Of a stretch of 64,000 nt of DNA, positions 25,835-33,282 are shown piece by piece (position 1 is the first letter of the stretch; each line of letters starts with the position of its first letter). The notes below the pieces were generated by a model. It did not search any database and was not told the origin of the DNA. It saw only the letters and a program-made list of their open reading frames with translations. Source of the DNA: Thalassotalea_F euphylliae. GTDB lineage: Bacteria; Pseudomonadota; Gammaproteobacteria; Enterobacterales; Alteromonadaceae. The stretch spans positions 806,001 to 870,000 of the forward strand of contig NZ_JBHUIB010000012.1 of the NCBI RefSeq assembly GCF_042682785.1, read 5' to 3'. The translations under genes and the position numbers were made by a program.

Positions 25835-26737
25835 TTGATAAATCGATATAACTTTTTTAGCAATCAAAGCGGAATAGCATTGATTCAAATATTGGTACTG
25901 TCATCTATCCTGACTGTATTAGCAATATTCATAACATCCACAGCCAGAGAACAGGTGAAAATCGCCCAGTGGACTGAAGATCGAACCTTAGCTTTTTTAG
26001 CGTCTAAGTCTGTAGAATCTGAATTATTCTTTGCTCTTTTAACAGAACCTCTGTTGCGAAGTATCAATCAAGAGACAGATGAATATGAACTGTATGACAA
26101 GTGGAACTTTCATGGGGAGGCTTTTTCAACAAATGATAATGTGCTGGTAAAGCTTCAAGACCTTAATGGAAAAATAAATGCGCATTATCCTAAAAAAGAG
26201 CTAGTATTGTCGCTTCTTCAGGCAAATGGTGCGTCATATACAGAGAGTATTGTAGTACTTGATTCCTTGTTAGACTGGCAAGATGTTGATATTATTTCGC
26301 GTGACTCGGGCTTCGACGGAGAAAGCGGCGCGATTCCAATAAGAAATGGAGCCCTACCCAATGTAGAAGAGTTGACCAAGATTAGTGGTATACCGGAACA
26401 TCTGCATAGTTTGTTGGCCGATAATTTAACTGTTTATGGTACAAATAGTTTTAACCCTATGAATGCCAGCAGGGAATTACTGTCTGCAATAGCAACCCCT
26501 TTTATTACTGAGCAAATATTAGCACTCCGCAATGACGGAATGTTGACTAAGGAATTGTTTACTGAACTAACGGGTATAAGGGAAAGTGATAGTACTTACT
26601 TTACTCCTACGAGCTATTTTGAAATAACATTGGAAAGTAGGGTAGGTGACGCATTACTAGTGAAGAAAATATATTTACAAATTAATCCTTTAGCGACCAA
26701 AAAAACTCCAATAAACTTGCTTAGAACAATAATGTAG
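25835..26737 (+). CDS. gspK: Type II secretion minor pseudopilin GspK-like
   Basis: GspK caps the pseudopilus tip. I place the start at TTG 25835, because GAGGAA lies 7 bases upstream and the product then begins MINRYNFFSNQSG before the helix IALIQILVLSSILTVLAIFI. Position +5 is Gln rather than Glu, consistent with GspK, which lacks the conserved Glu. The remaining 300-residue length and the GspK-like segment LQDLNGKINAHYPKKELVLS, followed by LDSLLDWQDVD, agree. An in-frame ATG at 25793 would put the start inside gspJ. Confidence 0.87.
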   Translation: MINRYNFFSNQSGIALIQILVLSSILTVLAIFITSTAREQVKIAQWTEDRTLAFLASKSVESELFFALLTEPLLRSINQETDEYELYDKWNFHGEAFSTNDNVLVKLQDLNGKINAHYPKKELVLSLLQANGASYTESIVVLDSLLDWQDVDIISRDSGFDGESGAIPIRNGALPNVEELTKISGIPEHLHSLLADNLTVYGTNSFNPMNASRELLSAIATPFITEQILALRNDGMLTKELFTELTGIRESDSTYFTPTSYFEITLESRVGDALLVKKIYLQINPLATKKTPINLLRTIM

Positions 26738-26764
26738 TGTCGGCTTGCCTTTGAATCAATACGA

Positions 26765-27847
26765 ATGATGACTTATTTTACGAAACTATTAAGATCTTTA
26801 ATTTATTACTTTGACGGTGAAATAACAAAAATTGCGTCGAATGACTATGTAAATAATTCAAAGTCAGCTAGTGATATATTGCCATGTCTTGTAGTTAATC
26901 GCAGGTATTATTCGGAAGAACTTGTTTCATTTCCAATTACGGAAATGGCACAATTACAAAAAGTTCTTAAACTTCGCTACAGCCAAGAAAACTATAGTTT
27001 TTTTATTGCAAAAGTCGAAGATAGTGTAACTTGGGTCAATGTTTGGCAATTTCATGACACGGTTCCATTGGCGCATTTCAGAATCCCTGAGTCTCTCTTA
27101 GTTGCGCAAGCTCTTAACGAAAAAGCTGTAGTCACACTTGAAAATGAAACAAATTGCTTCATAGCGAAGGTAGGTACTGGCTGTCAGTCAACTCTGTCTA
27201 CAAGGTTGATAAATAAAAGCGACATATTTGCAACATCAATAGGTTTTGGAAGCGAATTCGAGTTGTCTACCATTAGTCACCAGGAATTTGTTGGCTCAAT
27301 ACCTTCAAGACTTCAAAAGATGAAGCTAAAAGCTGCCTTGTCTTGTTTTAAACCTGTAAGAACAGCTATTACTAGTAATACGATAATAAGCTATTTTACA
27401 TATCCAGTAGCCTTAATTCTTGCCTACTACTTATTTTTATCGGCCTATCTATTTTCCTCTAACTATTCTGTTAATTACGAGCTTGAAGAATATACGGACT
27501 CTATTTCTGAAGCACTGTCAGAACAATCAAAATATGATGATAGAAAAAGCCGATTAAACGATTTGAAAAGTTTGTTTGAACAGTACCAATTAACTTACAA
27601 AATGTGGCACCCCATCGAGCAAGCCCTTCAATTCGGTGAATTGAAAAGCATAAGGAATGTTCAAGGAAGAACTGTCATTAGAGGCTCTACTGAATCAGCG
27701 GTCTTATTGTTAGAGGCTTTAGCTAAATTACCACAAGTGTTAGAAGCTAAATTCGATAGCCCTACGAGAACCGTCAGAGGAAAAGAGCAATATGTCATCG
27801 GCATCATTATCGACAACTCAATAACAGTGAGTAAGGGTGCATCATGA
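26765..27847 (+). CDS. gspL: Type II secretion inner-membrane protein GspL-like
   Basis: This 360-residue bitopic protein has a cytoplasmic region of about 208 residues and one membrane helix (PVALILAYYLFLSAYLF, about 209-231). A coiled-coil-like stretch follows, and then a periplasmic domain. That layout and its place between gspK and gspM match GspL, which recruits the GspE ATPase. The sequence itself is very divergent, so the call rests on topology and order. The stop overlaps the next start by 4 bases (ATGA). Confidence 0.72.
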   Translation: MMTYFTKLLRSLIYYFDGEITKIASNDYVNNSKSASDILPCLVVNRRYYSEELVSFPITEMAQLQKVLKLRYSQENYSFFIAKVEDSVTWVNVWQFHDTVPLAHFRIPESLLVAQALNEKAVVTLENETNCFIAKVGTGCQSTLSTRLINKSDIFATSIGFGSEFELSTISHQEFVGSIPSRLQKMKLKAALSCFKPVRTAITSNTIISYFTYPVALILAYYLFLSAYLFSSNYSVNYELEEYTDSISEALSEQSKYDDRKSRLNDLKSLFEQYQLTYKMWHPIEQALQFGELKSIRNVQGRTVIRGSTESAVLLLEALAKLPQVLEAKFDSPTRTVRGKEQYVIGIIIDNSITVSKGAS

Positions 27848-28464
27848 TAGAAGAGCTCAAACAACACAAGTTATTACTAGCAGTTATGGGTGTACTTATT
27901 TTCGTTAAATTTGTGCTAATACCAGTGCAAGAATGGCAGAAAGATACTGCTACTGAATTGGAGCTAAAACGAAAGAAGTTATTCAAAGCAGAATATATGC
28001 TAGAAAACCTTGAGTCGTTTCAAAAATCCAATAAAGAACTTTTAAGAGCTCTTAGTCAAGCGGAAGATACTCTGTTTGATGCAAAACCAGATGCCGAATT
28101 TGAACTAGAACAACAGATCGCTCTAGAGCAACTTTTTAAGAAATATAATCTGCAAATAGACAATATCGGATGGAAAAGGGCTAAGTCAATCGCAGAACTC
28201 GACCTTAAACAGTATGATGTAGATGTAAGGTTTTCAGGTAGTTTGCCAGATGCTATCGAATTGACCTTAGCAATTGAAGAGATGGGTAAGCAAATATACG
28301 TATCAGATTACAATTATACGTTTCGCACAATAAGTGGAAAAAGCTCCATGGACGTTCGAGGTGCTCGCTTAACGCTGAGCTTATTAGCTCATGGAAAAGA
28401 TGCAGGTTTATCTGGAGGTAGCAGACAACAGCAGGTGATTCAGAGTGGTATGAATGATGTTTAA
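27844..28464 (+). CDS. gspM: Type II secretion inner-membrane protein GspM-like
   Basis: The 206-residue product has a short cytoplasmic start, one membrane helix (LLLAVMGVLIFVKFVLIPV) and then a charged coiled coil and a small periplasmic domain. This is the GspM layout, and it follows the gspL-like gene with a 4-base overlap. GspM partners GspL in the inner-membrane platform. It has little recognisable sequence beyond topology. Confidence 0.7.
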   Translation: MIEELKQHKLLLAVMGVLIFVKFVLIPVQEWQKDTATELELKRKKLFKAEYMLENLESFQKSNKELLRALSQAEDTLFDAKPDAEFELEQQIALEQLFKKYNLQIDNIGWKRAKSIAELDLKQYDVDVRFSGSLPDAIELTLAIEEMGKQIYVSDYNYTFRTISGKSSMDVRGARLTLSLLAHGKDAGLSGGSRQQQVIQSGMNDV

Positions 28465-29002
28465 TGTTAAACCAACTTTGCTCCACTATTTAATTATAAC
28501 TGTCGTTGTTATTTGGTGCGTCTCTGATTATCTACAAAACTATGCAAGTAATTCTACCTTGGGAAAAAGTCAATTTATTGCAGAAGCTATAGAACAAGAG
28601 CTAAATTTTTCTCGGTTGTCAGGTGAGTCAAAACAGTTAATTATCTCCCAATACTCTAAATACAAGAAAGAGAATGAACCTTCTGATTCAAAACAAAAAA
28701 GTTTAGTTAAAAAGACAGCAGCAGAACTTGCTTCGCAGAACGGGTTACTGACAGAAGTATTTACGGATAACGAAAAAATAAAACTTAGAGCAATTCTAGT
28801 TGATAAACAAAAGGGCCTTCAGCAGGCTTACCTCGAAGTAACTCAAATAGATAGCAATGACAAGAAGTTTGAAACGTTTAATGATCAAAGTGAAGTATAT
28901 GGCTTTAAACTCACAATAATCGACGCTCAATCATTAGTGTTGTCTAAAAGCAATGCTGGAAAGCAGCAAAATATTGAAATGAAAATGTACCAAAAAGATT
29001 AA
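28454..29002 (+). CDS. gspC: Type II secretion GspC-like protein
   Basis: The 182-residue protein has an N-terminal membrane helix (LLHYLIITVVVIWCVSDYL) and a C-terminal region (KLRAILVDKQKGLQQAYLEV, GFKLTIIDAQSLVLSK) that resembles the GspC homology region, which contacts the secretin. It lies directly before gspD, which matches the usual gspC-gspD pairing. No PDZ domain is present. A PilP-like or GspN-like role is the main alternative. It overlaps the gspM-like gene by 11 bases. Confidence 0.62.
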   Translation: MMFNVKPTLLHYLIITVVVIWCVSDYLQNYASNSTLGKSQFIAEAIEQELNFSRLSGESKQLIISQYSKYKKENEPSDSKQKSLVKKTAAELASQNGLLTEVFTDNEKIKLRAILVDKQKGLQQAYLEVTQIDSNDKKFETFNDQSEVYGFKLTIIDAQSLVLSKSNAGKQQNIEMKMYQKD

Positions 29003-29030
29003 CCGTATTGGTGCAACGGATAAAATTATT

Positions 29031-31082
29031 ATGAAATTATCAAGTAAGACGATTGTCGGCATCTTTTTTTCAGTCCTTGTCAGTAGTTGTGCGGCGCCAG
29101 ATGCTTCAGACAACATAATAAAGCTGGAGCAGTCATATCTAATTGAACAAGACAAAGACGTTTCCTCAGCCGAATCAACAACGCAAGAGCAAGGTGATGG
29201 GCAGTCACAAGCTGCTCAAACTGTTGATACTTCAACTAGAAAATCGTTACGATTTGTTCCTCCTCTGAAGTTAGCAGAATCAAATCTAACCTCAGCGGAG
29301 GACATATTAGCTAGATTCGGAGTAGAAGAGTCTATAACGGTAGCCAGTGACGAACTACCTCTGGCAGGGTTTCTTCATTTTGTGTTGGGTGAGCAGTTAG
29401 CTGTTAACTATGTGCTTTCTGACGAAGTGAACGATGAATCGCAAAATGTAACGTTAAACATTACTGACAAAGTAAGCGCTAAAAAACTTTTTTTATTAGC
29501 AGAAGATGTCTTAAAGGAAAGAGACTACGTTATTAAATACGATGACAATGTTTTTTATATTCACAAAGCAAATAAAAAAGCCAGTAAAGGTAACGTGGTT
29601 TATGGCTATGGAAAAACAATTGAAAGCGTCCCACAAACTTCTTTAGAAATAATCCAAATGGTCCCTTTTGAATATGGTATGCAGGCGACGCTGCCCAACA
29701 CGTTAAAACTGTTGTTGGGGGTGAAGTCTTATCCAGATCAAAAAAGAAACACTGTTTTGATTAAGGGCAAAAGAAAGGAAGTTATTAGAGCGTTAGAGTT
29801 TGTTCAAATGATGGACAAACCCGCAATCCAGGGACGAGAAATAGGCATATATGAAGTCTCGTATTTACAAACGCAAGATTTAGTTAGAAAGCTAACAGAG
29901 CTTTTAAAGCAAGAAGGGATCTCAACAGGAAGTGGTGGCAACACGTCATCAACACTCTCTATTGTAGAGCTAGATAAACAAGGGCAGCTGATATTTTTCG
30001 CTGCCAATACAACCGTCATTGAAAGGGCTGTATTTTGGGCTAAAGAAGTAGATAAACCTGTTCTTACCGCAGAAAAACAATACTTCATTTATCAGCCTTC
30101 GTTTTCAAGAGCTGTTGATTTAGGGGCAAGCCTGCAGGCTCTAATTGGAAGTTCAAGTGGGGTTAGTGGTGTTACTTCTGCTGAACGAGAGGCAGGCACA
30201 GGTAACCAACGTCAAACAGTAAGTGCTAGCTCAAAGTCAATGAAAATGGTTATCGATGAAAGAGCCAATGCTGTTATATTTTTTACGTCTGGTAGTGAGT
30301 ATCAGCAAATATTACCCCTAATAAAGCGTCTTGATATTCAGCCAAAGCAAGTAATGCTAGAAGTGACGATAGCGGAAGTAACACTGACAGATACGTTTAA
30401 AAGCGGTGTGGAGTTTGTGCTTACTAACCAAGGGGTAGAGAAGACCGGTGGCTTTAACTTGTCCAGTGGCGGCACTGGCCTTAATTATGTATTGTCTGGC
30501 ACCAATGGTAGTTTAGAAGCAACACTTTTCCAATCAAATGAGAATGTAAATGTGTTGTCTCGGCCATCATTGCTGGTTAGGGATGGCGTAACTGCGAACA
30601 TAAACGTGGGTGACGATATACCGACCGTTGGTGAAATTATTACAGATCCAGTCAATGGTTCACAAACGTCTGTTGTATATAGAAAAACAGGTGTGGAATT
30701 AGATGTGACGCCGACAATCAATGCGCGTGGCGTTGTTATCATGGACATTAATCAAAAGATAAGTAATCAATCGCCTGGTACCGATGCAGTTGCTGGTTCT
30801 CCTATCGTATTTGAGCGTTCTATTAAAACAGAAGTTATCGCTGAAAGTGGACAAACAGTGGTTTTAGGGGGCTTGATAAGCGATAACAAATCATTCAACG
30901 ACACCAGCGTACCATTCTTTTCCAGTATCCCTCTAATCGGTAATTTATTTGATTCTAAAAATGATACATTAACCAAAACGGAGCTAGTGGTACTAGTAAC
31001 ACCGCGTGTAATCGAAAGTGGCGATGAATGGGAACATGTTAAATCTAAATTTTTGTCATCTTTGAAGGCCATCAATTTTTAG
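29031..31082 (+). CDS. gspD: Type II secretion outer-membrane secretin GspD
   Basis: GspD forms the outer-membrane channel for folded substrates. The 683-residue protein has a lipoprotein-type signal with lipobox LVSSC (Cys20), periplasmic N-domains (about 80-400) and the secretin core: QVMLEVTIAEVTLTDTFKSG, VNVLSRPSLLVRDGVTANIN, VGDDIPTVGEI, and VPFFSSIPLIGNLF with TELVVLVTPRVI at the end. A lipidated secretin can reach the outer membrane without a separate pilotin. It is the last gene of the operon, and a 361-base gap with its own promoter follows. Confidence 0.95.
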   Translation: MKLSSKTIVGIFFSVLVSSCAAPDASDNIIKLEQSYLIEQDKDVSSAESTTQEQGDGQSQAAQTVDTSTRKSLRFVPPLKLAESNLTSAEDILARFGVEESITVASDELPLAGFLHFVLGEQLAVNYVLSDEVNDESQNVTLNITDKVSAKKLFLLAEDVLKERDYVIKYDDNVFYIHKANKKASKGNVVYGYGKTIESVPQTSLEIIQMVPFEYGMQATLPNTLKLLLGVKSYPDQKRNTVLIKGKRKEVIRALEFVQMMDKPAIQGREIGIYEVSYLQTQDLVRKLTELLKQEGISTGSGGNTSSTLSIVELDKQGQLIFFAANTTVIERAVFWAKEVDKPVLTAEKQYFIYQPSFSRAVDLGASLQALIGSSSGVSGVTSAEREAGTGNQRQTVSASSKSMKMVIDERANAVIFFTSGSEYQQILPLIKRLDIQPKQVMLEVTIAEVTLTDTFKSGVEFVLTNQGVEKTGGFNLSSGGTGLNYVLSGTNGSLEATLFQSNENVNVLSRPSLLVRDGVTANINVGDDIPTVGEIITDPVNGSQTSVVYRKTGVELDVTPTINARGVVIMDINQKISNQSPGTDAVAGSPIVFERSIKTEVIAESGQTVVLGGLISDNKSFNDTSVPFFSSIPLIGNLFDSKNDTLTKTELVVLVTPRVIESGDEWEHVKSKFLSSLKAINF

Positions 31083-31295
31083 AATCAACGTGTAATCTTG
31101 ATTGAAAACTAGATGATTGATGAAATTTTTATAAAAAAAACAAATATGCGAGTAATTTTATAGTATTACGCTTGAATTGTACTAAAATCTGAGTTACGTT
31201 CTTGCTGACGTAAGTTTAAAGGATTGTGTTGTGCGAAATGTGTTCAAGTAACTGTTTTGTATTATACAAGCGGCAACCAAATTTTAATTAGTAGG
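31083..31295. other. Gap upstream of the S-layer-like gene
   Basis: No gene and no clear terminator for gspD is visible here; AATCAA/TTGATT (from about 31083) has no T-run. A palindromic TTACGT (31194-31199) and ACGTAA (31208-31213) with an 8-base spacer sits about 85 bases before the promoter at 31296 and could bind a regulator. The rest is AT-rich with no repeat that I can support. The whole gap between genes runs to 31443. Confidence 0.5.
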
Positions 31296-31323
31296 TTGAC
31301 AAGCATGTGACACAGCGTAAACT
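31296..31323 (+). promoter_or_regulatory. Promoter of the S-layer-like gene
   Basis: TTGACA (31296-31301) is a perfect -35 element and TAAACT (31318-31323) a fair -10, spaced by 16 bases. Transcription would start near 31330, giving a leader of about 114 bases before the ATG at 31444. This is the best sigma-70-type -35 I noticed in the window and fits a highly expressed gene. Confidence 0.7.
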
Positions 31324-31338
31324 TACTTGGCGTTAGAA

Positions 31339-31371
31339 GTCGCTTTAGGCGACGGCCTAAACGATTTTTTT
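31339..31371 (+). promoter_or_regulatory. Leader with two mutually exclusive hairpins, the second terminator-like
   Basis: Hairpin A is GTCGC (31339-31343), loop TTTAG, GCGAC (31349-31353). Hairpin B is TTTAGGC (31344-31350), loop GACG, GCCTAAA (31355-31361), followed by CGA and seven T residues (31365-31371). The two share bases 31344-31353 and cannot form together. B looks like an intrinsic terminator and A like its antiterminator. The arrangement would allow attenuation of the downstream gene; a simple mRNA-stabilising 5' hairpin is the alternative. Confidence 0.5.
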
Positions 31372-31443
31372 ATTAACGTAAAAAATTTAGAGAAGATAAT
31401 GAAGAATTTATCAACTCTGTTTCATGAAACGAAGGAAATAAAA

Positions 31444-33168
31444 ATGTTTAAAAAATCACTTTTAGCATTATCTGTAGCAGGTGCTACAGCATTCACTGCT
31501 AATGCAGGTATTTTAACTGCATCGATCACAGAAACTGCTGCATTAACTACAGCAGCATCTGCTGAAACGACTTGTGCTGACGCTGCTGCGACTTTAGGTT
31601 TAACAGTTAGCAATACTGGTACAAACACGTTCGAAGACACTGCAGGCGCGGATACAGTAACCGTTACTGATGCTGCAACAGCTACTACTGGTAATACTGG
31701 TGTTGGTGCATACGATACAGCTGGTAACACAGCAGTATGGACAGCTGATGATGCATGTACAATCACTATCGGTTCAGATGCACTAGTAGACGCGTCAAGC
31801 GTTGCTAACTCATTAGAAGGTGCTCAAGCTAACGGTGTAACTGTTGCTGCTAAGCTTATTTCTGGTGTTGGTGGTTTCAGTGATGAAGATACAGTACGTA
31901 TTACCGTAACTGGTGGTGTTATCGATGAAGATGCAAGCGCAGGCGCTGTATTGGCTTCTGATAAAGCAGCTGGTTCTGATTTCTCTCTACTAGGTGTTGT
32001 AGGTAACGAAATCCTATTTACAGTTAACACTGGCGCAGGTCTAGCTGAAGCACGTGAAATTATTGATATTTCAGGTGTTGTAGTAATTCCAAACGACGGC
32101 GTAACGTCATTAGTGCTTTCTGCTGAAACGCAAAACACTGCTAACGTTGTATATGACACAACTGACCCAGAAAAAGTAACTGAACTACTAGGTCAGTGGT
32201 CTGTTGACCTTGATGCAGCATTCGATGGTGTTATCGATGTAGCAACTGAGCGTTTAACACTTGCTGTTAACTCAAGCGATGCGTCAAACGCATTAACTGA
32301 TGCTGGTAACAATGCTCCACTAGATGCAGACGAGCTTATCAACGACGATACATTAGTTATCTCAATTTCTGAGAACACGTCACAAGGTAACCTAGTAGCT
32401 GACGAAGCGACGCTTACTATTACTGGTGACTTCGCTTGGATGGCTCAGTTAGATACTACAGATGATGGCGAAGACATCACTTCAGCTGAGTTGCAAACAG
32501 GTTTCACTTACCAAGCGTTGTCAGCTGATTTCACAGCAGCTGGTGATGACGTAGTAGCTTCTGCAGCTATTAACGATGCAATGGACGAGTTAACAGTTAC
32601 ATTGACTACAACTGGTGGTCTTGACGCTGCTCACGCATTTGCATGGGCTGTTCCAGGTGACGGTGTTTCAACATTCGGCACAGAAAGCTTAAACGAGCAA
32701 ACTTTCACTGCTAAACTAGACATCACTGATGATTCTGCAGCAGCAGGTGCTGGTTACGATGCAACTGTATTAGAAGCGACTGTAGCTGGTGAGTGGAACT
32801 TGAACGGTTCTGTTGTTACAGTACCATACATGCCATTCGGTCCTAACACGAGAGTTATCATGCGTCACACGAACACTGGTGTTCAAGAAGGTGCAGTAAC
32901 TGTTCGTTACATGCTTGAAGGCGAATCTACTAACTGGGTTTCAGTTGGTGAAGTTGCACAATCGTCTCGCGGCGTAATGGATATTCGTGATGCAGTAATC
33001 GATGCTATCATGGCTGACGCAGGTGTTGAGTCTGGTAAAGTTGCTATCGAAATCACAACTAACGTTCCAGAAGCTGACGTAACTGTTTACGCTGGTTACA
33101 ACGTTAAGAACTCTGCTGATGACCGCGGTTTCGTTGGTACATTCGGTGAGCACGGTTCAGCTAAGTAA
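31444..33168 (+). CDS. Secreted acidic surface protein, probable Slr4-type S-layer subunit
   Basis: The start is ATG 31444, with AAGGAA 6 bases upstream, giving 574 residues. A Sec signal peptide (MFKKSLLALSVAGATAFTANA) precedes a mature protein rich in Ala, Thr, Asp, Glu, Val and Gly and poor in Lys, with only two cysteines (44 and 105) that could form one disulfide. A beta-rich, repeat-like body ends in a distinct domain (VVTVPYMPFGPNTRVIMRHT; DVTVYAGYNVKNSADDRG). Size, composition, own promoter and strong terminator suggest an abundant secreted protein. From memory it resembles Slr4, the S-layer protein of Pseudoalteromonas tunicata, but I could not align them. An autotransporter is unlikely because there is no barrel. 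Its place after gspD suggests type II secretion (inference). Confidence 0.7.
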   Translation: MFKKSLLALSVAGATAFTANAGILTASITETAALTTAASAETTCADAAATLGLTVSNTGTNTFEDTAGADTVTVTDAATATTGNTGVGAYDTAGNTAVWTADDACTITIGSDALVDASSVANSLEGAQANGVTVAAKLISGVGGFSDEDTVRITVTGGVIDEDASAGAVLASDKAAGSDFSLLGVVGNEILFTVNTGAGLAEAREIIDISGVVVIPNDGVTSLVLSAETQNTANVVYDTTDPEKVTELLGQWSVDLDAAFDGVIDVATERLTLAVNSSDASNALTDAGNNAPLDADELINDDTLVISISENTSQGNLVADEATLTITGDFAWMAQLDTTDDGEDITSAELQTGFTYQALSADFTAAGDDVVASAAINDAMDELTVTLTTTGGLDAAHAFAWAVPGDGVSTFGTESLNEQTFTAKLDITDDSAAAGAGYDATVLEATVAGEWNLNGSVVTVPYMPFGPNTRVIMRHTNTGVQEGAVTVRYMLEGESTNWVSVGEVAQSSRGVMDIRDAVIDAIMADAGVESGKVAIEITTNVPEADVTVYAGYNVKNSADDRGFVGTFGEHGSAK

Positions 33169-33188
33169 TTAACAGCTATACCTAAACT

Positions 33189-33216
33189 AAAAAAGCGAGC
33201 TTCGGCTCGCTTTTTT
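33189..33216 (+). terminator. Strong intrinsic terminator after the S-layer-like gene
   Basis: A perfect stem AAAAAAGCGAGC / GCTCGCTTTTTT with a TTCG tetraloop lies 20 bases after the stop. It isolates the S-layer-like gene as a single-gene transcript. Confidence 0.95.
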
Positions 33217-33282
33217 ATTTATTTTACAGTTCCCCACCTTTAAAATAGTCCCATAAAGCCCCTTATTATTTATGGATGTATT

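Noticed and set aside
21046..31082. Reading the secretion operon as an MSHA or type IV pilus locus
   Set aside because: GspG (DPWGNPY signature), the four minor pseudopilins H-I-J-K and the L/M/C/D order fit type II secretion; no pilM, pilT or mshA-type pilin is present.
31327..31443. N-terminal extension of the S-layer-like protein from TTG 31327 or ATG 31399
   Set aside because: It would start almost at the predicted transcription start or place charged residues before the signal peptide; ATG 31444 has AAGGAA at good spacing.
31422..32159. Long reverse-strand open frames inside the S-layer-like gene
   Set aside because: They mirror the strong codon bias of the + gene, have no signal or family motifs and no ribosome binding sites.
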